Shown: positions 8,803-17,194, counted from the first letter of the stretch. The stretch is 64,000 nucleotides of DNA from Phycisphaeraceae bacterium (GCA_026126305.1 JAHCJI010000006.1:124001-188000), one strand, 5' to 3'. Notes: generated by a model not told the origin, from the sequence alone. A program made the numbers and translations.

Positions 8803-9192
8803 GTGACGTCAGTACTCGTCGAGCAACTGCGTGCCCTTACACTAGATAACCATGCCAGCTTGCTGGATCGAGTGACTCTTGTTGATATACAAGGATCGGA
8901 TCCATACGCACTATCTGATTTCATTTCATCCCGTCCTCCTTGGTATCAGCTTGCTGTTGCACTGGTGTGTGCTGATTTGTTGGATCCTATGTTTTTTGCG
9001 AGGAAAGCGGCTAATTTATTGGCTTATTCCGGCCCGTATGCGGACGGCGTTCGCATCGCAGCGGCTAACATACTGAATTCCTGCGAATGCTTGCCTCCCG
9101 AACTCATGGAACAGGTGCGTCGTGTCGCCATTGTTGGAAATGCGGATAGCGTATTTATTGATCGTGTTGTGAGTAGTCTACCTGAGCAGTAG
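8803..9192 (+). CDS. Candidate immunity protein for Rhs tip 1 (unknown family)
   Basis: The protein has 129 residues and starts at a GTG (8803) five bases after GGAG (8794-8797). It lies 15 bases after the last codon of the tip-1 toxin tail, the standard place for an immunity gene. It is clearly richer in A+T than the surrounding genome, as are many exchanged toxin/immunity genes. No signal peptide or membrane helix is evident; it is acidic and mostly helical in appearance, so it should be cytoplasmic. I do not recognise the family. The function is inferred from position and composition only. Confidence 0.6.
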   Translation: MTSVLVEQLRALTLDNHASLLDRVTLVDIQGSDPYALSDFISSRPPWYQLAVALVCADLLDPMFFARKAANLLAYSGPYADGVRIAAANILNSCECLPPELMEQVRRVAIVGNADSVFIDRVVSSLPEQ

Positions 9193-9247
9193 AACTACTG
9201 AGACTTCAACACAAATTGCAGGATCATGACTAGCTGAGCCTTGATGA

Positions 9248-9559
9248 GTTCGTGGCCGAGTACGACGCGGCTGGCGACCACTGGCCGGTGATACAGGACG
9301 CGAACTTCAACGCGGTGGCGTTGGCGCACGAGGACGGGCGCGTGGCGCGGCAGCGCGCGTTGAGCCCGTACGGCCGAATCTTACAAGAGGACGCGTTGGT
9401 GTCGGGCTCGCCGGCGACGCGCGTGGGGCACCAGGGCCTGTTCGCCGAGCGGTTGGACGCGGACACGCAGGCGAATCCGCAGGCTGCGGGCGGCACCGTG
9501 GCATGGCACAACCGTCAGCGGACATTGCTTTCGGAGTACGGGCGGTTTCTTCAGCGAGA
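9248..9559 (+). repeat. Rhs core-end repeat, copy 2
   Basis: Second copy of the approximately 310-bp core-end block (compare 7221-7532). It keeps the CAG codon where copy 1 has TAG. The block is preceded in frame by GATGAG, shared with copy 3 but changed in copy 1, so the left break of the duplicated segment lies just upstream. Confidence 0.85.
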
Positions 9560-10340
9560 CCCGCACGCGACGGGCGTGACGGTGCCGCAAACCCTCTGGT
9601 GGCATTCGGGGGATGAGCCGATTGAGTCGGCGTCGTCGGGACGCGTGCAACCTTCGATGATGGCCATGCTGCTGCCAAACCAGTACCAGTATGTGCTGTC
9701 GCACCCTGGTGGATTGGTGGATCCGACGGGCGGTTTCCCGGTGGATCCCCGCCAGGCAGCCCGGATTCCAGGGCCGGGTGAGGTGGCGATGCGTGGGGCG
9801 AGGATGGCAGGACGTGGAGCTACCAGTGCGTTCGATAGAATCGGTTCTGCATTTGCGGAAGCGGAATCAAAAGCAGGTCGTCCAATGCGATCAAGCAGCA
9901 AACGGGCGAACCGAGGCCTGGCACCTGGGCTAAACATGCTGCAGCAGGTGGGTCGAGCAACTGGGGCCACAGTTGCTGCGATGGCACTCGACGGCAGCCT
10001 CATCGGGAATGACGCGTATATGAGGACCATCGGCGGAGTCGGATTGTCCTCAGGCTTGACTGTCGCTGGGGGGTTGACGGATGTTATGACAAACTCGCCA
10101 TTTGCATCTGTGTATGGCGGCCTGGCATCTATCACCATCGGATTTACTTCATCAGGACGTTGGCATTGGACAAGCGCCGCAGGATGGAGCAATACCTTTT
10201 CAATTGCATCGGAATTCACATTGGCTCACAGCAAGGTCAATGCAGTTACGCCATTTGTCGCCGGGGCTGTTATGGGGGCTTCATTCTATTCTGAGGCAAT
10301 CGAGTATGCGGCGGAATCGGCATTTGATTGGTGGAAGTAA
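9252..10340 (+). CDS. Orphan Rhs tip 2: core end joined to a Gly-rich hydrophobic tail
   Basis: A 5'-truncated Rhs tip with an intact frame of 362 codons from a GTG at 9252; an in-frame TAG at 9231 blocks upstream extension, and there is no ribosome-binding site. Residues 1-100 match the core end of tip 1 and keep the closing motif GRFLQRDP. The NQYQYV...HPGGLVDPTGG block then ends the core. The remaining tail (about residues 155-362) has no HINT domain. It is rich in Gly, Ala and Ser with several weakly hydrophobic stretches, which would suit a pore-forming or membrane-acting toxin, but I recognise no family. A 34-codon membrane peptide gene follows 25 bases later. Expression as a free protein is doubtful. 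Confidence 0.6.
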   Translation: MAEYDAAGDHWPVIQDANFNAVALAHEDGRVARQRALSPYGRILQEDALVSGSPATRVGHQGLFAERLDADTQANPQAAGGTVAWHNRQRTLLSEYGRFLQRDPHATGVTVPQTLWWHSGDEPIESASSGRVQPSMMAMLLPNQYQYVLSHPGGLVDPTGGFPVDPRQAARIPGPGEVAMRGARMAGRGATSAFDRIGSAFAEAESKAGRPMRSSSKRANRGLAPGLNMLQQVGRATGATVAAMALDGSLIGNDAYMRTIGGVGLSSGLTVAGGLTDVMTNSPFASVYGGLASITIGFTSSGRWHWTSAAGWSNTFSIASEFTLAHSKVNAVTPFVAGAVMGASFYSEAIEYAAESAFDWWK

Positions 10341-10365
10341 TTTCCACAAGTATAATGAGGTGTCC

Positions 10366-10470
10366 ATGGATTTTAACATAATCTTGATTCCAGCCTTTCT
10401 GATTGCCTTCGGAGTATTCGCATACTGGATGAAGCAATCCTCTGCACGCGCTGATGAGCCTGGTGAATGA
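10366..10470 (+). CDS. Small membrane peptide after Rhs tip 2 (candidate immunity)
   Basis: A 34-residue peptide starting at ATG 10366 with GAGG (10357-10360) five bases upstream. Residues 4-22 form one hydrophobic helix (NIILIPAFLIAFGVFAYW), followed by a short charged tail. It lies 25 bases downstream of the tip-2 stop, the slot an immunity gene would occupy, and just upstream of the third Rhs core remnant. A membrane peptide would be a sensible partner for a membrane-acting toxin, but that is inference; it could also be a chance small frame. Confidence 0.45.
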   Translation: MDFNIILIPAFLIAFGVFAYWMKQSSARADEPGE

Positions 10471-10489
10471 GTTGTCGCTTGGCAAGCCG

Positions 10490-10748
10490 CCAACGGCCAT
10501 ACCCCGGAACCACCGACGAGTGGCGGACGGAAACTTATTCTTACGACGGGGCCCGTCGGATCGCCGAGCGTTGGCGCGATCCGATCATCGGCAACCACGG
10601 CGGCGGGCAGAGCGGCAACCAGCAGAACCAGCAGACGCAGTACGTCCAGTGGACCGAGCGGGAGTACGTGTACACGCCGGGGTATATCGACGAGTTCGTG
10701 GCCGAGTACGACGCGGTGGTGCGGCAGCGCGTGTTGAGCCCTTCTTGA
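10490..10748 (+). pseudogene. Rhs core remnant, tip 3 (internal deletion, no toxin)
   Basis: The frame covering this stretch encodes an Rhs core piece with YD-repeat character (ETYSYDGARR near the start) and a Gln/Asn-rich insert. It then reaches the DEFVAEYDA junction shared with tips 1 and 2. From there about 25 residues present in tips 1 and 2 are missing and the sequence jumps to RQRVLSP before a TGA at 10746. It extends further upstream into the core than the other two copies. No toxin or immunity gene follows, so it looks like the residue of a recombination event. Confidence 0.65.
10694..10742 (+). repeat. Rhs core-end repeat, deleted copy 3
   Basis: It starts with GTTCGTGGCCGAGTACGACG as in copy 2, then skips about 75 bp and rejoins the repeat at GTG-GCG-like codons before CGGCAGCGCGTGTTG. 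It marks the distal end of the tip array. Confidence 0.6.
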
Positions 10749-10924
10749 GCGGCCTGCCATACCGTGTGTGGCTTGCGGCACGGGCCCTACCATACCCGGG
10801 CCGTACGTGCTCGTTCACCCGCCTTTGCGAACGGGGCGGTGTGCTTGTGCGTAGGCGTTGGCCGATGGGCCGATGATGCCCGGTCGTATCGTCCTTAAGC
10901 CCCATCCGCTTGCCGGAGCCTGGC

Positions 10925-11578
10925 GTGCCACACTCAGACGAGCGGTTATTCGAGCAATACCGTGCGGGCGACTTGGACGCGTTCAGGCAGTTGGTCGAGC
11001 GTTATCGGAACGATCTTGTTCGGTTTTTATACAGATTAACCGGTTCGGCACACGCCGCCGAGGATGTTTTCCAGGAGACCTTTCTCCAGGTTCACACGTC
11101 GGCTGGCAGTTTCGACAGTTCTCGGCGGTTCAAGCCCTGGCTCTTCACCATCGCGGCGAACAAAGGGCGGGACTACCTGCGTAAGAAGGGGCGGCGGCCG
11201 GCATCCGAACTCCACGCGCCGATCGCCAACGACGGACAGGGGACGACCTTCATCGACCTGCTGACGGTCGAGGTGCCCCCGCCCGACGCGGGTCTGGAGC
11301 GTGCGGAACTGGAGCGGCTCGTGCAGGATGCGGTGCAAAGGCTGACGCCCACGCTGCGGGAGATCCTCCTGCTGGCGTATTTCCAGAGGTTGTCGTACGC
11401 CCAGATCGCCGACGACTTGGAGATCCCCCTGGGCACGGTCAAGAGCCGCCTGCACGCGGCGGTGGCCTCGTTCGCGAGGCATTGGAAGGCCGTGATGCAT
11501 GAGCGCGGGCTGGGCGAACGGGGAACTTCGGAGCCGGACCAAGGTGGCAAGGCCGATTCGAGAGGGGAGCGGGCGTGA
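10925..11578 (+). CDS. ECF-type RNA polymerase sigma factor
   Basis: A sigma-70 family factor of 217 residues with regions 2 and 4 only. Region 2 (about residues 8-85) contains the core-binding and -10 reading helices (DAFRQLVERY ... AEDVFQETFLQVH ... FKPWLFTIAANKGRDYLRKK). Region 4 (about 130-190) has the helix-turn-helix SYAQIADDLEIPLGTVKSRL. The GTG at 10925 was chosen because GGAG (10915-10918) lies six bases upstream; a TTG at 10910 would add five residues but has no ribosome-binding site. The downstream gene starts at a GTGA overlapping this stop, so the pair is coupled and the neighbour is the probable anti-sigma factor. Confidence 0.92.
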   Translation: MPHSDERLFEQYRAGDLDAFRQLVERYRNDLVRFLYRLTGSAHAAEDVFQETFLQVHTSAGSFDSSRRFKPWLFTIAANKGRDYLRKKGRRPASELHAPIANDGQGTTFIDLLTVEVPPPDAGLERAELERLVQDAVQRLTPTLREILLLAYFQRLSYAQIADDLEIPLGTVKSRLHAAVASFARHWKAVMHERGLGERGTSEPDQGGKADSRGERA

Positions 11579-12771
11579 TCGAGCAGCACGACGAATCGAA
11601 TCCGCATAGGGACATGCTGGCCCCGGACGACGCGCACGCCGTCGATCGCTGGATGGCCGGCGAGCCGACCGAGGGGCTTCGAGACCTGCGGCTGGCCGCG
11701 CTGCTGGGCATGCTCAACGCAGAGTCGGCGATCTCTGCCGATTCGACGCTGACCGATCTGGTCCTGCTGCGCGTGATGCGCGAGTCGGGCATGGGTGTGC
11801 CGAACGAAACAGACGAACCTGCCCCCGAGCTGGCACCCCTCGACGCCGAAGCGCTGGACACCTGGCTGCTGGCGGGTGGCCGGGCCGACCGCGTTCCCAG
11901 TGCGTTGCGAGATCGTGCCATTCGGCTTGAGGGCATGGCCAACCTGGTGAGCGAAGGCCCTGTGCCCACGCACCGGAGCGATCTGGTTGATCGGCTGATG
12001 ACGCAAGTTGCCTTGTTGCCACGCGGCACCGCGACGGTGGAAGCGCCCGATGTGGCCGGCCGCATCCGTATCGCCGACCTGATGTCGATCGCGGCGGTGC
12101 TGGTAGTGGGCGTCTCGGTGATCTGGCCGATGTTGTCCTCGATGCGCGATGCCCACTACCGCACGGTGAGCTCTTCGCGCATGGCCGCCGCCGGCGCGGG
12201 CATGGCCGCCTACTCGACCAACTACGGCGGTCTGCCCCAGGCCTCGGCCTCGATGGCGGGCAACCCATGGTGGGAGGTGGGCCAGAACCCGGAGCATTCC
12301 AACTCGGCCAACCTGTACCTGTTGGCCCGCGAAGGCTTCGTTGAACTCGCCCAACTGGCCAGCCCGACCAACCCCAACGCCCCGACCCGTTCCAAGGGCG
12401 AAACCGCCAACGACTGGGGCACTTTCGAGCAGGTTTCGTACAGCTATCGCAACATGTTCGGCGCGGACAATCGAGAATTTGCCATCCGCCCTGGTACGGC
12501 CCTGCTGGCCGATCGCTCGCCCATCGTCCCGCGATCGCGTCGAGGCGAGACCGCGCGGGCCGATGCCAACTCGGGCAACTACGCCGGTCGGGGCCAGCAC
12601 GTGCTCTTTGGCGATGGCACCGTACGCTGGCTGGGCAGCCCCGTGCTCGACAACGGGGACAACATCTGGCTGCCCGGCAGTATCGAGCGCGACCTGGCCC
12701 GCGACGGACGGGCCACGCTCACCGGGCGAGAGACGGCCGATGGTCCCGAAGACGCCTTCCTGGTGCCGTAA
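11575..12771 (+). CDS. Anti-sigma-like membrane protein with a pseudopilin-like outer part
   Basis: The protein has 398 residues and starts at the GTG of a GTGA overlap with the sigma gene. Residues 1-160 are soluble and acidic, with two similar segments (DDAHAVDRWMAGEP near 18 and LDAEALDTWLLAGG near 88), probably the cytoplasmic sigma-binding part. One membrane helix lies at about 165-185. Beyond it the sequence follows the plan of planctomycete prepilin-like proteins: a long helix with SSSRMAAAGAGMAAY, then a late HVLFGDGTVRWLG like their C-terminal H-x-DG motif. There is no prepilin peptidase site at the N-terminus, so it is not a normal pseudopilin. I infer that the outer part senses an envelope signal. 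No closely matching named family is known to me. Confidence 0.7.
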   Translation: MIEQHDESNPHRDMLAPDDAHAVDRWMAGEPTEGLRDLRLAALLGMLNAESAISADSTLTDLVLLRVMRESGMGVPNETDEPAPELAPLDAEALDTWLLAGGRADRVPSALRDRAIRLEGMANLVSEGPVPTHRSDLVDRLMTQVALLPRGTATVEAPDVAGRIRIADLMSIAAVLVVGVSVIWPMLSSMRDAHYRTVSSSRMAAAGAGMAAYSTNYGGLPQASASMAGNPWWEVGQNPEHSNSANLYLLAREGFVELAQLASPTNPNAPTRSKGETANDWGTFEQVSYSYRNMFGADNREFAIRPGTALLADRSPIVPRSRRGETARADANSGNYAGRGQHVLFGDGTVRWLGSPVLDNGDNIWLPGSIERDLARDGRATLTGRETADGPEDAFLVP

Positions 12772-12792
12772 ACAGCACGCATCGACCGGCAT

Positions 12793-13458
12793 TTACTTCC
12801 ATGGATCGGGCAGTTCGTGAGCCAAACCAGGCAGCGTTGGCAGCAACAAGTCTGCCAGCCATCGAGCGGATCGTGGATCCTGTCGGGCCGGGCCCACGCC
12901 CACCACCGCCATGCCCGCGTTGACGGCGGCGTCCACTCCCGCGAGCGCGTCTTCGACGACCACGCATCGCGCGGGTTCGGTTTGTAACATTTCCGCTGCC
13001 ATCAGAAAGCATTGCGGATCGGGCTTGGCCCGCGGCGCGTCGTGGCCGTCTATCACGGCGTGCAGCAAGGCGGACAAGCCCACCCGATCGAGCACCAGTC
13101 GTGCGTTGCGACTGGCCGAGGCGGCCGCAAGCCGCAGCCCCATCTCGCGCAGGGCCGCCAGCAATGGACGCACGCCGGGGATCGTGTCGTCGGGAGTCAG
13201 GGCGTTGGCCGCCTCAAGAAAGAGTTGATTCTTTGCATCCATCAATGCCACACGACGCTCGGGCGTGCATCTTTCGTGGGCATCACCGAGCAACAACTCG
13301 AGCGAACGCTCCCGGCTGACACCCCGCAAGCGATCGGCCAGACCATCGGGAAACGGCAGGCCCTCACGCTGCGCCAACGCTCGCCAGGAACGTTCGTGCA
13401 GCCGATCGGTCTGCACGAGCACGCCATCGACATCAAAGATGATCGCCTCGATGCTCAT
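12793..13458 (-). CDS. pgmB: HAD-family hydrolase, beta-phosphoglucomutase type
   Basis: A cytoplasmic HAD enzyme of 221 residues. The nucleophile motif DVDGVLVQTD lies at residues 9-18 (D9, D11). A helical cap follows with RLRGVSRERSLELLL, a stretch typical of beta-phosphoglucomutases. Motif II is the Ser of AAASASRNA, motif III the Lys of RAKPDP, and motif IV the acidic pair in VVEDALAG. The likely reaction is interconversion of beta-glucose 1-phosphate and glucose 6-phosphate; related phosphatases of the same subfamily cannot be excluded. Its ATG overlaps the mutS stop (ATGA), making it the last gene of the rnpA-yidD-tetR-mutS run. Confidence 0.78.
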   Translation of the reverse strand: MSIEAIIFDVDGVLVQTDRLHERSWRALAQREGLPFPDGLADRLRGVSRERSLELLLGDAHERCTPERRVALMDAKNQLFLEAANALTPDDTIPGVRPLLAALREMGLRLAAASASRNARLVLDRVGLSALLHAVIDGHDAPRAKPDPQCFLMAAEMLQTEPARCVVVEDALAGVDAAVNAGMAVVGVGPARQDPRSARWLADLLLPTLPGLAHELPDPWK

Positions 13459-16163
13459 GGGGTGCGGTCGACCAGGCCGCGCAGCTCGCGCAACAGGTCG
13501 AAGGCGTCCAGGGGCGTGAGGGTTTCGAGCTTGGTTTCGGCCAGACGTTCAATCGCCGGGTGTGGGCGCGTGCTGGCGAACAGCGGCAACTGCGGGCCTT
13601 GGGCACGCGCCACGGGCACGCCATCCTCGCGCACCGAGAGCGAGGCGAGCACCTCGGCCGCCCGGCGCACCACCTCGGGCGGGATACCCGCCAGGCGCGC
13701 CACCTGCACTCCATAACTCCGGTCGGCACGTCCCGGCTCGACATGGTGCAGGAAGACCACCTCCTCGCCCACTTCACGCACGCGGACGGCCAGGTTTCTC
13801 ACGAGTCCGGGCCGGTCATCTTCGAGGGTTGTCAGCTCGTGGTAATGCGTGGCAAAGAGCGTGCGCGGGCCGGGGTTCATGGGATCGCCCGCCAATCGTT
13901 CGGCGATGGCGCGGGCCAGGCTCAGGCCGTCGAGGGTGCTCGTGCCCCGGCCGATTTCGTCGAGCACGACGACCGAATGCGCGGTGGCGTTGTTGAGGAT
14001 GGCCGCCGTCTCGGCCATCTCGACCATGAAGGTGCTCTGGCCGTCGTGCAACGCGTCGTCGGCGCCCACGCGCGTGAAGACGCGGTCGGCCAGGCCCACG
14101 CGTGCGCACTGGGCTGGCACGAAACTGCCCGCGTGCGCCAAGACCACCAAGAGCGCCGCGGTTCGTATGTACGTGCTCTTGCCGGCCATGTTGGGCCCGG
14201 TGATGATCGCCAGACGCCCCCGCTCGTCGAGCGAGACCGTGTTGGGCACCAGCCGATCGGCCAGGGTCCGCTCGAGCACGGGGTGGCGGGCGGCCACGAG
14301 TTCCAGCACGGGCGTCTGCACCATCTCGGGCCTCACCCAGCCACGCCGACGGGCCAGCGAGGCAAAGCACGCCAGCGCGTCGAGCTCGCCCAACGCCTCG
14401 GACGCCCGCGCGATGGCACCCACGTGCTCGCGGGCGCGCAGGCACAGGCGATCGAAGATCACCCGTTCGCGCTCGAGCGCCCGGGCCTCGGCCGTCTGCA
14501 CGCGGTGCTCGAAGTGCCGAAGTTCATCGTTGACGTACCGCTCGGCGTTCTTGAGTGTTTGCTTGCGGCTGAGCCCGGCGGCCACGAGCGTGTCGCCATG
14601 CTCGCGGGCCTGGGCGCCCGTCAGTTCGATGTAATATCCAAAGACCTTGTTGAAGCCCACGCGCAGCGCGGGGATCTTCAGTTCCCGGGCCAGGCGGCTC
14701 TGGAACTCGGCCAGCCAGCGGCCCGCGTCGTGCTGGAGCGTGCGGGCCTCATCCAGCGATGCATCGACCCCCTCACGAACCAGCCCGCCATCGCTCAGCC
14801 TCGCGGGCGGGCGATCGACGCAGGAAGACATGATCTCCTCAGCGATCGGCGACAAGGCATCCAGCGTCGCGAGCAACGAGCCGGCGCGTTCGGCCAGCGC
14901 GGGAGTGCGTTCGCAAGCCGAGCACACCCCGGGCAACGCCGCCAGCGATTGGCCCAGGCCCACCAGGTCCCTTGGCGCGGCGCGGCCCAAGGACAAGCGG
15001 GCGGCGATGCGGGCGATGTCCTGGATGGGTTCCAGGGCCTTGCCCAACTCGCCGGCCTGCTTCGCGTCTTCCACCAACGCGGCGACAGCGGCGTGCCGAC
15101 CGGCGATCTCCTCCAGCCGACCCGAAGGCTCGCGCAGCCAGCGGGCCACCTGCCGACGGCCCAGCGGCGTCACGCAGCGACCACCCGCGAGCACCTCGCC
15201 CACCAGCGAGCCCTCCACGCCGCCCTTGCGGATCGTGCGCTCGATCTCCAGCGCTCGCAGGCTGGTGGCGTCGAGCACAAGCCTCTCGCCCGTGGCCAGA
15301 CGCCTGGGCGGGCGGATGTAAGACAGCGATGGCGTCAATCGTCCATCGCCGCAAGAGCCCGGAGCATGGGGCGTGCCCGCCGGAGCCTGCGTCTCGGCCG
15401 CGTAGCGCAGCACCACGCCCGCGGCGATGAGGCCCGGGTCTTGCGGCCAGAGCCCAAAGCCCTCCACCGATCCAACACCATAGTGCTTGAGGACCGCTTC
15501 CAGGGCCTCGCTCGGGCGGAAGTGCCACCCCGGCCGCGGCGTGATGGCCACGCCCGAGCGCCCCGCCTCGATCTCGATCCGGCTGCGCAGGCCCGCCGGG
15601 CAATCATCGGGCACGAGCAACTCGGCCACGCAGAGCCGAGACAGCCCGTCGATCAGGTCTTGCAGCGGCACGGTGTCCAGCACGAAGTCGCCCGTGGAAA
15701 CGTCCAACGCCGCCAGGGCCACGCCGTCGCCGTGCAGGCAGGCCCCCGCCAGCGCGCCGCCCGAAGGCCGGCTCTCCAGCAGGTCGTCGTCCACCAGCGT
15801 CCCGGGCGTCAGGACACGCGTCACGGCCCGCTCCACCACCCCCTTGGCTTCCTTGGGGTCTTGCACCTGCTCGGCGATGGCCACGCGGAAGCCCTTGTCG
15901 ATCAACTTGCGCAGGTAATTGTCGAGCTGGTGGTAGGGCACCCCCGCCATGGGCTGGCCCTCGCTGCGCTCGGTCAGCGTCAGGCCGATGGCCTTGGACA
16001 CCTCGACGGCGTCCTCGTAGAACATCTCGTAGAAATCGCCCATGCGAAACAGCAGCACGCAGCCGGGGAAGCGTTCCTTGAACTCGTGGAACTGCCGCAT
16101 CGCCGGCGTGAGCTTGCGTGGTTCGGGGATCGGGCTGGCGATCTTCAGGTCGGGCACGCCCAC
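13455..16163 (-). CDS. mutS: DNA mismatch repair protein MutS
   Basis: A mismatch-recognition ATPase of 902 residues, a little longer than E. coli MutS. Domain I contains the Phe-x-Glu mismatch-reading motif within GDFYEMFYEDA (about residues 42-52). The connector, lever and clamp regions follow. The ATPase has Walker A GPNMAGKST at 656-664, Walker B VVLDEIGRGTS and the ATHYHEL switch. The start used is a GTG at 16163, 12 bases after the tetR stop, without a clear ribosome-binding site; a GTG two codons later or the Met of MRQFHEF could serve instead. The stop overlaps the next start (pgmB). Confidence 0.97.
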   Translation of the reverse strand: MGVPDLKIASPIPEPRKLTPAMRQFHEFKERFPGCVLLFRMGDFYEMFYEDAVEVSKAIGLTLTERSEGQPMAGVPYHQLDNYLRKLIDKGFRVAIAEQVQDPKEAKGVVERAVTRVLTPGTLVDDDLLESRPSGGALAGACLHGDGVALAALDVSTGDFVLDTVPLQDLIDGLSRLCVAELLVPDDCPAGLRSRIEIEAGRSGVAITPRPGWHFRPSEALEAVLKHYGVGSVEGFGLWPQDPGLIAAGVVLRYAAETQAPAGTPHAPGSCGDGRLTPSLSYIRPPRRLATGERLVLDATSLRALEIERTIRKGGVEGSLVGEVLAGGRCVTPLGRRQVARWLREPSGRLEEIAGRHAAVAALVEDAKQAGELGKALEPIQDIARIAARLSLGRAAPRDLVGLGQSLAALPGVCSACERTPALAERAGSLLATLDALSPIAEEIMSSCVDRPPARLSDGGLVREGVDASLDEARTLQHDAGRWLAEFQSRLARELKIPALRVGFNKVFGYYIELTGAQAREHGDTLVAAGLSRKQTLKNAERYVNDELRHFEHRVQTAEARALERERVIFDRLCLRAREHVGAIARASEALGELDALACFASLARRRGWVRPEMVQTPVLELVAARHPVLERTLADRLVPNTVSLDERGRLAIITGPNMAGKSTYIRTAALLVVLAHAGSFVPAQCARVGLADRVFTRVGADDALHDGQSTFMVEMAETAAILNNATAHSVVVLDEIGRGTSTLDGLSLARAIAERLAGDPMNPGPRTLFATHYHELTTLEDDRPGLVRNLAVRVREVGEEVVFLHHVEPGRADRSYGVQVARLAGIPPEVVRRAAEVLASLSVREDGVPVARAQGPQLPLFASTRPHPAIERLAETKLETLTPLDAFDLLRELRGLVDRTP

Positions 16164-16175
16164 AGCGTAGTGGTC

Positions 16176-16793
16176 TTATCGCTCGGGGGCTTCGCCCTTG
16201 GGCCGGCCCAGCAGCATGCGCTTGATGGCGTCGCTGACGTGGTTGCCCCGGGCATCGCGGCCGTGGCCTTGCACGCCCCAGGCCGTCAACACGCCAAAGC
16301 CAAGCCCCACGTCGATCAGCAGCCAGGCGATCAGGTCCGGGCTGTACCGGGCCGTCACCTTATGGGCGGCCTGCCCGCTCTCGATCTCCCGGGCCAGGAA
16401 GGCGTGGACGCTGGCCATGTGCTCGCGCAGCGCCTGGGCGATGCCCTCGTCGCTCACCTCGGTGATGGCCTGGAGGATCACCCGGTACGCGCTCTGGAAA
16501 CGCGGGTGCACCATCGGGTTGCCATCCACCAGCGTCGAAAGCCGATCGGCGGGCGTCCGGGCCCCGGCCAGCTGCTCGCCCCAGAACGCGATGGTCTCCT
16601 CGCTCGTGCGGTGGATCAGGGCGATGAACAGGTCCCGCTTGGACCCGAAGTGGCGGTAGATGATCGGCTCGGTCACCCCGGCCGCCTTGGCCAGCTGGCT
16701 GGTGGTCGCCCGCGCATAGCCATGCTCGGCAAAGAGTTCGGCCGCCGTCTCGAGCAATTGGGCGCGGCGGGCCGCCGCGGGCAACCTGGGCAA
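16176..16793 (-). CDS. TetR/AcrR-family transcriptional regulator
   Basis: A one-component repressor of about 205 residues. The N-terminal helix-turn-helix is clear (AAELFAEHGYARATTSQLAKAAG... IIYRHFGSKRDLF) at about residues 12-55; the C-terminal two thirds form the variable ligand-binding and dimer domain. The start chosen is a TTG at 16793 with GGAG seven bases upstream. A longer reading to 16901 would overlap yidD and add an Arg/Pro-rich segment unlike the family. It lies between yidD and mutS on the same strand; whether it controls these genes or a distant target cannot be seen. Confidence 0.85.
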   Translation of the reverse strand: MPRLPAAARRAQLLETAAELFAEHGYARATTSQLAKAAGVTEPIIYRHFGSKRDLFIALIHRTSEETIAFWGEQLAGARTPADRLSTLVDGNPMVHPRFQSAYRVILQAITEVSDEGIAQALREHMASVHAFLAREIESGQAAHKVTARYSPDLIAWLLIDVGLGFGVLTAWGVQGHGRDARGNHVSDAIKRMLLGRPKGEAPER

Positions 16794-16863
16794 GGCTGGG
16801 CTCCAATCCGCCCGGCACGCGCGGCGGCACGCCGGGCTGGGCAGGGCAGGGCGGAGCGCTATG

Positions 16864-17187
16864 TTAGCCCTGACTAGAAGCCGAGGCCCGGCCCCGGCCA
16901 CGGGAACACCCCTCGGCCGGCGGCACCGGGTCGTACCCGCCCTTCACAAACGGGTGGCACCGCAGCAGCCGCCACACCGTCAGCCGCGTGCCCTTGATCG
17001 GCCCGTGCGTGTGATAGGCCTCCAGGGCGTAGCGGCTACAGGTGGGCTCGTATCGGCACTGCCCGCCGACCAGGGGGCTCAGCGTCAGGCGATACAGGCG
17101 GATGGGCAGCGTGAAGGGGGCAATCGCCAGCCGCCGCCAGGGCGCTGCCAGCCAGGGACGCGGGCCGTCATGGTCGGGCACGTGCAT
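16864..17187 (-). CDS. yidD: Membrane protein insertion efficiency factor YidD
   Basis: A small amphipathic protein of about 107 residues, associated with the inner membrane, that helps YidC-dependent insertion. The family hallmark is plain: [19 protein letters not shown] helix, then [19 protein letters not shown] with its cysteines, then RLLRCHPF and GYDPVP. The ATG at 17187 was preferred: it lies 7 bases after the rnpA stop, while a TTG at 17217 would overlap rnpA by 23 bases. The order rnpA-yidD is the classical one, but yidC is about 39 kb away on the other strand. Confidence 0.93.
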   Translation of the reverse strand: MHVPDHDGPRPWLAAPWRRLAIAPFTLPIRLYRLTLSPLVGGQCRYEPTCSRYALEAYHTHGPIKGTRLTVWRLLRCHPFVKGGYDPVPPAEGCSRGRGRASASSQG

Positions 17188-17194
17188 GGCCGGG

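Noticed and set aside
10467..10489. ATG at 10467 as the start of a real gene running to 10748
   Set aside because: The downstream part is an Rhs core remnant; the ATG overlaps the stop of the small peptide gene by chance and has no ribosome-binding site of its own.
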